Below, in pieces: positions 34,331-43,178 of a DNA stretch of 64,000 nt. Source of the DNA: CAXXOK01 sp964584315. GTDB taxonomy: Bacteria > Bacillota > Clostridia > Christensenellales > Aristaeellaceae. Below the pieces are notes generated by a model. It was not told the origin of the DNA. It ran no database searches and saw nothing but the letters and a program-made list of their open reading frames with translations. Where the stretch lies: NCBI GenBank assembly GCA_964584315.1, contig CAZOZO010000001.1:1-64000 (forward strand). Direction: 5' to 3'. How positions within the stretch are numbered: the first letter of the stretch is position 1; every line of letters starts with the position of its first letter. A program made the position numbers and the translations under genes.

Positions 34331-35165
34331 TTGGTTGAACAGCAGACTCCGCTTCCATATGGCAGCACCGAACGCAGCGAACCTGATTGCCGCCTCGGCC
34401 AAGTCGCAAGCATGGGACAGGCCATGCATCCTGTAAACGAATCGCCTCCCGCCGGACGCCGCTGATACCTGCACACGCGCCTCACTCCAAAGCCGAGGGC
34501 GGAACTGGCTTGGAACGTTCGGATGATACGTTTTATCAGCGATATAGGATTCGCCCTTGCGCCCCTTTGCGTGCAGGTAATGATACCTGTGGCCATATAC
34601 CGGACGTCCGCCGAATGGAAGGTGTGGCCGATCGACACGCGCGGCTTGCCTTCCGTGAACAATCGGATGCAGCTTGTAATCAGCCCAAAACCATAGTCGT
34701 TCGGCCCCAGGATGCCGCTCGGGTATACGACGGACGCATGCAGCCCCAGCTCCCGCGCGGCGCGCAACACCAGTTCGGTGGCAACCGCCTTGGTTTGCCC
34801 GTAGTAGCCGACAACCTTGTCCGGATTGTGGTGCGCAACCTCCCGGATGGTCCGACCATTGGGAAGCACGGGAACCGCGCCGGTCGAACTCGCGTATACG
34901 AGCTTTTCAGCGCTGTACTGTATCCATTTTTCCACGATGTTTCGCGTACCGTACACATTCACAGCGCGCGCCTTCGCGTTTGGTTTTGGGTTCATCGTGA
35001 CGATGCTCGCGGCATGGATGACGATGAGCCGATCATTTTGCGGGGCGGCAAAGAACCTGTCCAGCGCCGCGCCATCCAAAAGGTCGCCCTCAACGACTTC
35101 GACATACCGCGGCATGTTGCCGATCGCGGGATCATCGGGAAGGGCAAGCGTTGTTATAAACTGAC
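34331..35165 (-). pseudogene. NAD-dependent epimerase/dehydratase (SDR), truncated and frameshifted
   Basis: The frame reads PRYVEVVEGDLLDGAALDRF, VIHAASIVTMNP, VNVYGTRNIVE, LVYASSTGAVPVLP, then KVVGYYGQTKAVATELVL with the YxxxK catalytic pair (YGQTK), and GLHASVVYPSGILGPNDYG. The N-terminal Rossmann glycine motif is missing: upstream of ITTLALPDD the sequence is unrelated. Near 34560 the frame shifts; RKGESYIADKTYHPN and SGGRRFVYRM continue in another frame. So the gene has lost both ends of its function. Confidence 0.8.
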
Positions 35166-35458
35166 GCTGCGGGAACAGGAAGCACGTTTTGGCTGGTTCA
35201 AGCCGGCAGACTGATGAGAAGTGATGGAGAATGGCATGAAGCGTGAAATTTTTCGATGCTGGCAAGGCGATGCAGCCGAGCGATATTCGCAGGAGAAGCC
35301 GGAGCGCGAAGCAATGAAGTTGCGGTCGTCTGCCGTTGCTCGTTATGGATCGGACAGACGGCGGCAGCGGGAAAATCATCTGAAATGCTGTTCAAAAACG
35401 CTCTTCACGGAGCGCGTCATACGGTCAGGCTTCCTTCGTCAAGGCTTGCCAGAGTATA

Positions 35459-35494
35459 CCAAAAAGGCCCGTGCGATGCGACGGGCCCTTCTTT
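35459..35494 (-). terminator. Terminator of the Hpt gene
   Basis: Stem GGCCCGT/ACGGGCC with flanking pairs; on the minus strand it is followed by TTTTT. It begins five bases after the Hpt stop codon. The stretch 35166-35458 holds no recognisable gene. Confidence 0.8.
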
Positions 35495-35498
35495 CGTC

Positions 35499-35861
35499 CT
35501 ATATATTGCCCAGCTGTGCCACCAAGGCCATCGCTTGCGCGTGCGCCGCCTTGACGGCGGCAAAATGCGCCGGGATGGTCGCATCCTCGTTCGCGCGCAG
35601 AGCGGCCATCATGTCGCTGGCAGCGTTGTACAACGGCATAAGCCCCAGCGTGCCGCTCACACCCTTCAGGGTATGACACGCGGTACGCAATGCTTCGCCG
35701 TTGCCGCATGGCAACGCATCTTCCAACGCGGCAAAACTGGGGTCGCCTGGGAAGCGCCGCAGGTATTTAAGCAGCAGGGCTTCGTTGCCGCCAAAGCGAG
35801 CCAGGGTAGCATCCACCTCCATGCCGCCTGCTTCCAGCGCGGCTTTGACCGCCTGTTCCAT
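35499..35861 (-). CDS. Histidine phosphotransfer (Hpt) domain protein
   Basis: 120 residues, a single helical-bundle Hpt domain. ACHTLKGVSGTLGLMPLYNA contains the phospho-accepting His (HTLKG). It should relay phosphate between a hybrid kinase and a response regulator, but no partner kinase is encoded near. AGGAGG lies 7 bases before the ATG. The upstream 300 bases (35862-36170) hold no recognisable gene. Confidence 0.88.
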   Translation of the reverse strand: MEQAVKAALEAGGMEVDATLARFGGNEALLLKYLRRFPGDPSFAALEDALPCGNGEALRTACHTLKGVSGTLGLMPLYNAASDMMAALRANEDATIPAHFAAVKAAHAQAMALVAQLGNI

Positions 35862-36170
35862 GCGTCGATCCTCCTGACCGAAAAATGCAAAGTGTCAATA
35901 TCGAAACACATCGTGTAGCCCTGCCGCAAAGCGCATGCCAGCATCGTTGGCTGTGCGCGATGCCGCGTTGAAGCGGGATACATGCGTCAGTGCGGTGCGG
36001 ACGGTCAAGTGCACAGAGTCGCGAATACCAGACATGCAGACGGCATGCCCACCCATACGGCGACGCAGCCTGCCTGCCGGTGTCACCGTCCGTTCAGGGC
36101 TTCCCGCGCTTCAACTTCGCGCTTACACTTATGAAAAAGAATCGTCTATCCCCTGTTCGCGCTGCGCAGT

Positions 36171-37202
36171 TCATGGTATGATGGTCGCATCTGCGCCGCC
36201 TGCGGGCGTTTCAGCCATTTCGGGCAAGGGAGGCGCGACCGTGTCGGTGGGTAGGGTGTCCTGCGGTGGCTCGGTCGGCAAAGGGTCGGTCGCCACCGAA
36301 GCCGCATAGCCGCCGTTTTGCCAGTTATCCACCCACAGACTCCACTGTGCGGCCAGCTCGGGACTGCCTGCGTCATAGCTGAACTCCATCAGGTTTGCAG
36401 GGTCGTAGCTGAGCAGCATGGGTACGTACAGGAGCGCTGTTCGCACGCCGCTCACGTCGATGGGCTGGCCCAGGCCGTAGGCGGGTTCCGCCATGGCGGC
36501 GGGGTCGGCGGTGCTCATGGCTGCAACATTGGGGATCACGTAGACTGTGCTGCCGTGCAGTTCCGCCCCGGCGGCGGAGTCAAACGCGAGGGTCACGCTC
36601 AACTGATCGCCCGCAAGCGCAACCGTCGCCTGCCCGATGGCGTACTGGTTGCTGGCGCAAAGGGGCAGCTGGAGGCTTCCCTGCTGGCGCAGGGCATCCA
36701 GATCGAGCATCGTGCCCATGACCCAGGAGTTGGTCAGCGACGGGTTCAGGTCGCGCAGGCGCAGGCCGTAGGTGCAGCCGCTGTTGTAGGCGAGGCGGGA
36801 CTGCAATTGCATGAAGGGCAGCGCATACGTCCAGTCCTCGATGCTCAGGGTGACGATGTAGGGGATGGTGTTGCTGTCTACATAGGGCAGGTATACGTTG
36901 CCGCTGTCGAAGGTGCCGCTCACGTAGCCGTAGCTCTTGTCAAACACCACGGTGCCTGTCTCGGCCTGGGTGATGGTCAGCCGCACGCGGGCGGCCAGCT
37001 CGTTGCTGTCGCTCACGTACTTGCGCACGCGCAGCCCCTGCGCGGGGGCAGAGAGATATTGCTGTATATACTCGCTCCGGCTCACGCTGTTCATATCCAG
37101 CGAGTCCACGTCGATCAGGAAACACTCCTCCGCAAGCGCCGCTACGGGTAAAAGCGCAGCGCACAAAAGGCCTGCAAGGAATGCGCGAAACCGTCTTGCC
37201 AT
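36171..37202 (-). CDS. Secreted protein of unknown function with Pro/Thr-rich tail
   Basis: 343 residues from the ATG at 37202, eight bases after GGGG; an ATG six bases earlier is too close to that site. Signal peptide MARRFRAFLAGLLCAALLPV to ALAEE. The body (residues 25-290) looks all-beta, with segments such as ARVRLTITQAETGTVVFDKS and SNTIPYIVTLSIEDWTYALP. The last 50 residues are rich in Pro and Thr (PLPTEPPQDTLPTDTVAPPL), suggesting a surface stalk. I do not recognise the family. It is divergent from the peptidoglycan-binding gene. Confidence 0.6.
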   Translation of the reverse strand: MARRFRAFLAGLLCAALLPVAALAEECFLIDVDSLDMNSVSRSEYIQQYLSAPAQGLRVRKYVSDSNELAARVRLTITQAETGTVVFDKSYGYVSGTFDSGNVYLPYVDSNTIPYIVTLSIEDWTYALPFMQLQSRLAYNSGCTYGLRLRDLNPSLTNSWVMGTMLDLDALRQQGSLQLPLCASNQYAIGQATVALAGDQLSVTLAFDSAAGAELHGSTVYVIPNVAAMSTADPAAMAEPAYGLGQPIDVSGVRTALLYVPMLLSYDPANLMEFSYDAGSPELAAQWSLWVDNWQNGGYAASVATDPLPTEPPQDTLPTDTVAPPLPEMAETPAGGADATIIP

Positions 37203-37338
37203 GATCATAACCCCTTTGCAATGCGGTACCGATCCGATAGCACAACGTTCCGCGAGCTCGATTCCATCCCGCCCAATCACCCGATGTGCCCCGGGAATAC
37301 GGGTACCGCAAAGAATGTAATAAATCCGTAACAGATAC

Positions 37339-37367
37339 TTTACTTTTTGGACATGATTTGCTATACT
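37339..37367 (+). promoter_or_regulatory. Promoter of the peptidoglycan-binding protein gene
   Basis: TTTACT (37339-37344), 17-base spacer, TATACT (37362-37367), 51 bases before the ATG at 37418. Confidence 0.55.
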
Positions 37368-37417
37368 AGGCACACCAAAGAGGACGCGTCCGTCGTCCGC
37401 TAAGGAGGGAACCGCCC

Positions 37418-39082
37418 ATGAGAACCCGATACCGGCGTATGGCAGGCAGGATCCTCGCGCTTGCACTCGCGCTCACGATGCTGATCGCGCCGGAGGCACT
37501 CGCCATCACGCGGTACAGCACCCTGGAATTTGGCTCCCGTGGCTCGGACGTGCTCAAGCTACAGAAGGCGCTGATCCAGCTGGGTTTTGACCCCAGCGGC
37601 ACGGATGGCAAGTTCGGCCGCGGCACCGAGGCCGCCGTGATCCAGTACCAGGCCAGCAAGGGCCTGACTGCCGACGGCAAGGCGGGCAGCCTGACGCTGA
37701 ACGCCCTGTACGCCGATGCCGCAGCATCCACCACCGCAACGGACAGCGGCACCGATACGACCGCTGTGACGGGCACCAACCCCAACACCCTGCAGTATGG
37801 CAACAGCGGCGACCGCGTGACCGAGCTGCAAACCGCCCTCACCAAGCTGGGCTATGATACCGGCGGTGTAGACGGGCGTTTTGGCGCGGGCACACGCAAG
37901 GCTGTGGTCGCCTTTCAGAAGGCGATGGGACTGACCGCGGACGGTTTGGCCGGCACCAAGACGCAGGACCTGCTCTACAGCAAGGCCAGCGAATCGACCG
38001 GTGATACCGGCAGCACGGACAGTTCCGGCAGCACGGGGGGCGGAAGCGCCAGCAGCGCGGACGGTAGCTTCACCCGTACCCTGCGCCGCGGCTATACCGG
38101 CAACGACGTGCTCAGCGTGCAGACGCAGCTGCAGAGCCTGGGCTACTACGCCAGCACGCTGGACGGCGTGTATGGCGCGGGCACCATGGCGGCTGTGTCC
38201 TCCTTTCAGAAGAACAACAAGCTCTCGGTAGACGGGCTGGTTGGCTCCAAAACATACTCGTTGCTCTTCTCCTCCGGCGCGGTGGCCAGCGGCGGCAGCA
38301 CCAGCGGTGCGGACACGAGCACCGACAGCAGCTCCAGCGGTACGGATACCGGCAGCGGCACCTATGCGTCGCTCTCGCTGGGTGCGACCGGCACCGCGGT
38401 CAAAAACATGCAGAAGGCGCTGAAGGATCTGGGCTATAACGTGAGCACGGACGGCAATTTCGGCGCGCAGACCAAGATGGCGGTCACCGCTTTCCAGAAG
38501 CTGAACGGGCTGACTGCGGACGGTGTAGCAGGCGCGCTCACGCAGGAGAAGCTCTACAGCGGCTCGGCCAAAGCATACGACAGCTCCGCGGATACGTCCG
38601 TCATCATTACGGACGACACCGGCAAGGCAAGCGGCCCCAGTACCAGTTCGGTCAAGTGCATGTACTGGTTTACCGAGGTGAAGCCGACTATCCGCTCCGG
38701 CCAGTATATCACCATTTTCGACCCCGCCACCAGCCTGCAGTGGACGCTGCGGCTCTACAGCCTTGGCCACCATGCGGACAGCGAGCCCGTGACGGCGACC
38801 GATACAGCCATCATGTACAAGGCGTTCGGCTACACCAACACTTGGACGCCCAAACCTGTGTATGTACAGCTGCCCAACGGCACCTGGACGCTGGCTACCA
38901 TGCACAACGTGCCCCACCTGAACGGCTCGATTTCCACCAACGAATTCGACGGCCACCTGTGCGTGCACTTCCTGCGGACGCTGGAAGAGTGCGCCGCCAA
39001 CGACCCCGACTACGGCATGACGCACCAGCGTGCCATCCGCAAGAAGTGGAAGGAAATGACCGGCATCGACATTCCGGACTGA
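37418..39082 (+). CDS. Secreted protein with four peptidoglycan-binding modules and a C-terminal His/Cys domain
   Basis: 554 residues. Signal peptide to about EALAI. Four PG_binding_1 modules at about residues 36-95, 125-185, 225-290 and 325-388. Each has a core like DVLKLQKALIQLGFDPSGTD followed by GKFGRGTEAAV. Ser/Thr/Gly-rich linkers join them. The last 150 residues (KCMYWFTEVKPTIRSGQYIT to GMTHQRAIRKKWKEMTGIDI) form a domain with MHNVPHLNGSISTNEF and DGHLCVHFLRTLEE. The His and Cys suggest an L,D-transpeptidase-like or other cell-wall enzyme, but the usual SxGCxR motif is not there, so the activity is open. AGGAGGG precedes the ATG. Confidence 0.8.
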   Translation: MRTRYRRMAGRILALALALTMLIAPEALAITRYSTLEFGSRGSDVLKLQKALIQLGFDPSGTDGKFGRGTEAAVIQYQASKGLTADGKAGSLTLNALYADAAASTTATDSGTDTTAVTGTNPNTLQYGNSGDRVTELQTALTKLGYDTGGVDGRFGAGTRKAVVAFQKAMGLTADGLAGTKTQDLLYSKASESTGDTGSTDSSGSTGGGSASSADGSFTRTLRRGYTGNDVLSVQTQLQSLGYYASTLDGVYGAGTMAAVSSFQKNNKLSVDGLVGSKTYSLLFSSGAVASGGSTSGADTSTDSSSSGTDTGSGTYASLSLGATGTAVKNMQKALKDLGYNVSTDGNFGAQTKMAVTAFQKLNGLTADGVAGALTQEKLYSGSAKAYDSSADTSVIITDDTGKASGPSTSSVKCMYWFTEVKPTIRSGQYITIFDPATSLQWTLRLYSLGHHADSEPVTATDTAIMYKAFGYTNTWTPKPVYVQLPNGTWTLATMHNVPHLNGSISTNEFDGHLCVHFLRTLEECAANDPDYGMTHQRAIRKKWKEMTGIDIPD

Positions 39083-39102
39083 CGGGCCCAGCGCCCAACA
39101 TG

Positions 39103-39133
39103 CCGCCTGAGGAAGTAACCTCGGGCGGTTTTT
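39103..39133 (+). terminator. Terminator of the peptidoglycan-binding protein gene
   Basis: Stem CCGCCTGAGG with CCTCGGGCGG (nine of ten paired, one G-T), 6-base loop, followed by TTTTTG. It lies 20 bases after the stop codon. Confidence 0.85.
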
Positions 39134-39225
39134 GTTCGACGAGGGGCTGCGCGGGCATCGACGCCACTGCACAGGCGAGCGACCGTTGACCGTTCAACCT
39201 GAAGCGGATCGAAATTCCAACGGCA

Positions 39226-39252
39226 GGGCGCGCAGCACGGGAATGCGCGCCC
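39226..39252 (-). terminator. Hairpin after the HAD phosphatase gene
   Basis: A 9-base stem GGGCGCGCA/TGCGCGCCC just past the stop of the HAD gene on the minus strand, without a T tract. Confidence 0.4.
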
Positions 39253-39264
39253 AGTCCGAAGCGG

Positions 39265-40080
39265 TTACGCCTTGGGCGTGTAGGCGGGCGATATCTCGCC
39301 CACGCCGCTGAGTACATACATGGGTCGGTAGGGGAATTTGCGCATTTCGTGCTCGGTGGTCACGCCGCTCAAAACCAGCACGGTGTCGATGCCGCTCTCC
39401 ATGCCCGCGACGATGTCGGTATCCATCCGGTCCCCTACGATGGCGGCTTCCTCCGCCTCCACGCCCAAGCGACGCAGGCCGTGCGCCATCATCAGCGGAT
39501 TTGGCTTGCCAAGGTAGTATGCGCTGCGGCCCGTCGCCAGCTCGATGGGGGCCATCAGAGCCTTGGTGGCGGGAACGATGCCGCCTTCGACGGGGCCGGT
39601 CAGGTCCGGGTTGGTGCCGATCAGCTTGGCGCCCCCCCGTACCAGCGCCACCGCGCGCTCGATACGGTCGAAGCTGTAGCTGTGCGTGTCGCCCAGCACC
39701 ACGTAATCCGGGCTCACCTCGTTCATGGTGAAGCCCGCGTCGTACAGCGCGCCCACCAGTCCCGGCTCGCCGATCACGTAGGCGCTGCCGCCCGGGCATT
39801 GACTTTTAAGGAACGCGGCAGTGGCCAGGGCGCTGGTATAAAAGTGGCTCTCATCCACGGTGAGGCCAAGCCGCGCCAGCTTTTGCTGCAGCTCGCGCGG
39901 GGCGCGCTCGCTGCTGTTGGTCAGGAACAGAAACGCCTTGTCCTCACGCTTGAGCCAGTCCACAAACTCGGTGACTCCCGGCAGCAGCATGTTGCCGTGG
40001 TAGATCACCCCGTCCATGTCGATAATGAAGCCTTTTTTGGCCCGAAGCGCCTCCAGCGCGTTATCCCGTCTATCCTGCAT
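39265..40080 (-). CDS. HAD-IIA phosphatase (NagD/PGP-like)
   Basis: 271 residues from the ATG at 40080 with GAAGGGTGG upstream. HAD motif I is KGFIIDMDGVIYHG, motif II FLFLTNSSERAP. The C2-type cap occupies the middle. Motif III/IV are YYLGKPNPLMMAHGL and AAIVGDRMDTDIVAG. NagD-type enzymes dephosphorylate nucleotides, sugar phosphates or 2-phosphoglycolate in house-cleaning roles. Cytoplasmic, single gene. Confidence 0.92.
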   Translation of the reverse strand: MQDRRDNALEALRAKKGFIIDMDGVIYHGNMLLPGVTEFVDWLKREDKAFLFLTNSSERAPRELQQKLARLGLTVDESHFYTSALATAAFLKSQCPGGSAYVIGEPGLVGALYDAGFTMNEVSPDYVVLGDTHSYSFDRIERAVALVRGGAKLIGTNPDLTGPVEGGIVPATKALMAPIELATGRSAYYLGKPNPLMMAHGLRRLGVEAEEAAIVGDRMDTDIVAGMESGIDTVLVLSGVTTEHEMRKFPYRPMYVLSGVGEISPAYTPKA

Positions 40081-40262
40081 GTAACCACCCTTCCCTCTAT
40101 GCCGCCGCAGGGAGGGCGAACGCGCCCGTATATGCGGCAAACCATTATACCATGCCGCGGGGCGCGCCGCAACGGACGGAGATGATCCGTCGAATATAAA
40201 CCACATCCGACATCTCGGGTGCCGTTTATGCAAAATTTCTTCACGGGAGGCTGGCAAGCCAC

Positions 40263-40291
40263 TTTTCAATCGTTTGCCATCATGTTATAAT
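40263..40291 (+). promoter_or_regulatory. Promoter of the BMP-type nucleoside ABC operon
   Basis: TTTTCA (40263-40268), 17-base spacer, TATAAT (40286-40291), 56 bases before the ATG at 40348. The leader is too short for a purine riboswitch. Confidence 0.65.
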
Positions 40292-40347
40292 CAAACCGAA
40301 CTTCGTTGTGCAGCGATGCACCGAAAATTGCAAGGAGGAGACCAAGC

Positions 40348-41406
40348 ATGAAAAAGGTTGTTTCTATCCTTTTCGCACTGGTACTCGCGCTCAGCCTGAC
40401 TGCTTCCGCGCTGGCCGAAGGCATCACCTTCGCATTGGTGACCGACGTTGGCAACATCGACGACCAGAGCTTCAACCAGGGCACCTGGGAGGGCCTCGTA
40501 GCCTACGCCAACGAGAAGGGCCTTGTCGAGAAGACGGATTATGCATACTATCGCCCCTCTGAAGACAGCGACGAAGCGCGCGTGGAAACCATCACCGCGG
40601 CCATCGAAGCCGGCGCGAAAGTCGTCGTGCTGCCCGGCTACCTGTTCGACGCGGCTGTCATGACCGCCGCCGAGAAGTTCCCGGAAGTGCAGTTCTTGGG
40701 CGTTGACCTGAGCCCCGAGACCTACCCGGCGAACGTGACCAACATCAAGTTCACCGAAGAAGTCAGCGGCTACCTGGCCGGTTTTGCCGCCGTTAAGGAT
40801 GGCTACACCAAGCTGGGCTTCCTGGGCGGCATTGACGTGCCCGCCGTTATCCGCTATGGCTTCGGCTTCGTGCAAGGCGCGGACGCCGCCGCCAAGGAAA
40901 TGGGCATCACCGTTGATATGAAGTACTGGTACAGCGCCGCCTTCTGGCCCACCGACGAAATCAAGGCCAAGATGGACAGCTGGTATGCCGACGGCACCCA
41001 GATCGTGTTCAGCTGCGGCGGCGGCATCCTGCAGAGCTGCCTGGCGGCTGCCGAAGAGGGCAACGGCAAGGTGATCGGCGTGGACGTTGACCAGGCCGGC
41101 ATCAGCGAGCGCATTGTTACCTCCGCGTACAAGAAGCTGACCGTGGGCGTGAAAAACCTGCTGGACAAGCTGGATGCCAACGGCGGCAAGTGGCCGGCCG
41201 ACATCGCGGGCGTGAACGTGCATCAGGGCATCAAGGACGGCGCCGTGGGCCTGCCCACCGAAGCCGGTTCCTGGCGTTTCAGCACCTTCACGGTTGACGA
41301 GTACAACAAGGTGTTTGCCTCCATCGTGGACGGCACGCTGACCATCAGCGACGACATCACCACCCAGCCCACCACCACGAACGTGACCGTGGACTACCAG
41401 AACTGA
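40348..41406 (+). CDS. BMP-family nucleoside-type binding protein
   Basis: 352 residues, start ATG 40348 with AAGGAGGAG upstream. Signal peptide MKKVVSILFALVLALSLTAS to ALAEG without a lipobox Cys, which is unusual since most BMP proteins are lipoproteins. FALVTDVGNIDDQSFNQGTW is the BMP signature. VVLPGYLFDAAVMTAAEKFP and VQFLGVDLSPET follow, and GVDVDQAGISERIVTSAYKK lies in the second lobe. Relatives bind purine nucleosides. It is the first gene of a complete four-gene importer. Confidence 0.93.
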   Translation: MKKVVSILFALVLALSLTASALAEGITFALVTDVGNIDDQSFNQGTWEGLVAYANEKGLVEKTDYAYYRPSEDSDEARVETITAAIEAGAKVVVLPGYLFDAAVMTAAEKFPEVQFLGVDLSPETYPANVTNIKFTEEVSGYLAGFAAVKDGYTKLGFLGGIDVPAVIRYGFGFVQGADAAAKEMGITVDMKYWYSAAFWPTDEIKAKMDSWYADGTQIVFSCGGGILQSCLAAAEEGNGKVIGVDVDQAGISERIVTSAYKKLTVGVKNLLDKLDANGGKWPADIAGVNVHQGIKDGAVGLPTEAGSWRFSTFTVDEYNKVFASIVDGTLTISDDITTQPTTTNVTVDYQN

Positions 41407-41415
41407 TGCCAAGGA

Positions 41416-41442
41416 GCCGGGGCGGGCAAAGCCCGCCCCGGC
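41416..41442 (+). terminator. Intercistronic hairpin after the BMP binding protein
   Basis: A perfect 12-base stem GCCGGGGCGGGC with GCCCGCCCCGGC, 3-base loop, ten bases after the stop. It is the fourth example in this window of a hairpin between a binding-protein gene and the rest of its ABC operon. The rest of 41443-41627 is non-coding. Confidence 0.7.
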
Positions 41443-41627
41443 CTGCTTCGCAGCGGCAGGCGGCGCGCGGCGCGGCCTGCGTTGGCTTTGGGGGAGCGCT
41501 GCGATCGGCTAGGCGGTTGCTTAGCCCTTTTTATATTTATACCGGGCTGAGATATGCGCGCTCGCGGCGAGTGCCGGCAGCGCCTATATGTCAACCCAGT
41601 AGCAACGAAGGGATGAGGGTACAGCGT

Positions 41628-43178
41628 ATGAGCGAATACGTGATCGAGATGGTGAATATCACCAAAAAATTCCCCGGCATCATCGCCAACGACAACGTGA
41701 CCTTGCAATTGAAAAAGGGCGAGATACACGCGCTGCTGGGCGAGAACGGCGCGGGCAAGAGCACGCTGATGAGCGTGCTGTTTGGCCTCTACCAGCCGGA
41801 AGCGGGCGTGATCAAGAAGGACGGGCAGGTCGTGCGCATCGACAACCCCAACGATGCCAACCGCCTGAACATCGGCATGGTGCACCAGCATTTTAAGCTG
41901 GTGGAAGTGTTTACCGTGCTTGAGAACATCATCCTGGGCGCGGAGCAGACCAGACACGGCATCCTGCAAAAGCGTGAAGCGCGCACCAAAGTGCTGGAGC
42001 TGTGCGAGAAATACGGCCTCAAGGTGGATCCGGACGCGTTGATCGAGGACATCAGCGTGGGGATGCAGCAGCGCGTGGAGATTTTGAAGATGCTCTTCCG
42101 CGACAACGACATCCTGATTTTTGACGAGCCCACCGCTGTTCTGACCCCGCAGGAGATCGACGAGCTGATGCAGAGCATGCGCAACTTCGCGCGCGAGGGC
42201 AAGAGCATCCTTTTCATCACCCACAAGCTGAACGAGATCATGGCCGTGGCGGATCGCGTGACTGTGCTGCGCAAAGGCAAGGGCATCGGCACCGTGAACG
42301 TGAACGAAACCACCGTGGACGAGCTGGCGGAGATGATGGTGGGCCGCAAGGTGAGCTTTGCGATCGACAAGGCGGACAGGCAGGCGGGCGAGGCCATGCT
42401 GCGCGTGCAGAACCTGTATGTGGCGGGGCGTAACAGCGGCAAGTTCCGGGTGAACAACGTCAGCTTCTCCGTGCGCGGGGGCGAGATACTGGGTATCGCG
42501 GGCATCGACGGCAACGGGCAGACCGAGCTGGTGCAGGCGCTTACGGGCCTGATGCCTGTCAGCCGCGGGCATGTGTATATCGGCGATACCGAGGTGACGG
42601 GGGCTACCGTGCGCCAGCGCAACGACATGGGCCTGTCGCACATCCCCGAGGACAGGCACAAGCACGGGCTGGTGCTGGATTACACGCTGGCGGAGAACCT
42701 GGTGCTCAAAAACTATTTCTGTTCGGCATACCAGCGGGGCGGCTTCCTGAACTTCGAGGCCATCTACCGCCATGCCGACGTGCTGATCCATGCGTTCGAC
42801 ATCCGCAGCGGGCAGGGCGCGTACACCACTGCGCGCAGCATGAGCGGCGGCAACCAGCAGAAGGCCATCGTTGCCCGTGAGCTGGACTTGGCCCCCAATG
42901 TGCTGATCGCTGTGCAGCCTACGCGCGGGCTGGATGTGGGCGCGATCGAGTACATCCACAAGCAGATCGTCGCCGCGCGCGACGCGGGGCGCGCCGTGCT
43001 GCTGGTGTCGTTGGAGCTGGACGAGGTCATGGGCCTGAGCGACCGCATCATGGTGATCCACGACGGCGAAATGGTCGCCGAGGTGGACGCGAAATACGCC
43101 ACCGCGCAGGAGCTGGGGCTGTACATGTCCGGCGCGGGCAAGCAGATGGCCAATCTGGAAAGCGAGGTGGAAGCCTGA
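41628..43178 (+). CDS. Nucleoside-type ABC transporter ATPase (two domains)
   Basis: 516 residues from the ATG at 41628 (AGGG nine bases upstream). First domain: HALLGENGAGKSTLMSVLFG, LILIFDEPTAVLTPQEID-type Walker B region at about residue 165. Second domain: GIDGNGQTELVQALTGL (degenerate Walker A), signature MSGGNQQKAIVARELDLAPN, and VQPTRGLDVGAIEY where Gln replaces the catalytic Glu, as is usual in this BMP-linked (YufO-like) family. It ends in an overlap with the permease start. Confidence 0.94.
   Translation: MSEYVIEMVNITKKFPGIIANDNVTLQLKKGEIHALLGENGAGKSTLMSVLFGLYQPEAGVIKKDGQVVRIDNPNDANRLNIGMVHQHFKLVEVFTVLENIILGAEQTRHGILQKREARTKVLELCEKYGLKVDPDALIEDISVGMQQRVEILKMLFRDNDILIFDEPTAVLTPQEIDELMQSMRNFAREGKSILFITHKLNEIMAVADRVTVLRKGKGIGTVNVNETTVDELAEMMVGRKVSFAIDKADRQAGEAMLRVQNLYVAGRNSGKFRVNNVSFSVRGGEILGIAGIDGNGQTELVQALTGLMPVSRGHVYIGDTEVTGATVRQRNDMGLSHIPEDRHKHGLVLDYTLAENLVLKNYFCSAYQRGGFLNFEAIYRHADVLIHAFDIRSGQGAYTTARSMSGGNQQKAIVARELDLAPNVLIAVQPTRGLDVGAIEYIHKQIVAARDAGRAVLLVSLELDEVMGLSDRIMVIHDGEMVAEVDAKYATAQELGLYMSGAGKQMANLESEVEA

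Noticed and set aside
40292..40347. Possible purine riboswitch before the nucleoside-type ABC operon
   Set aside because: Only 56 bases separate the promoter and the start codon, and no conserved three-way junction is seen.
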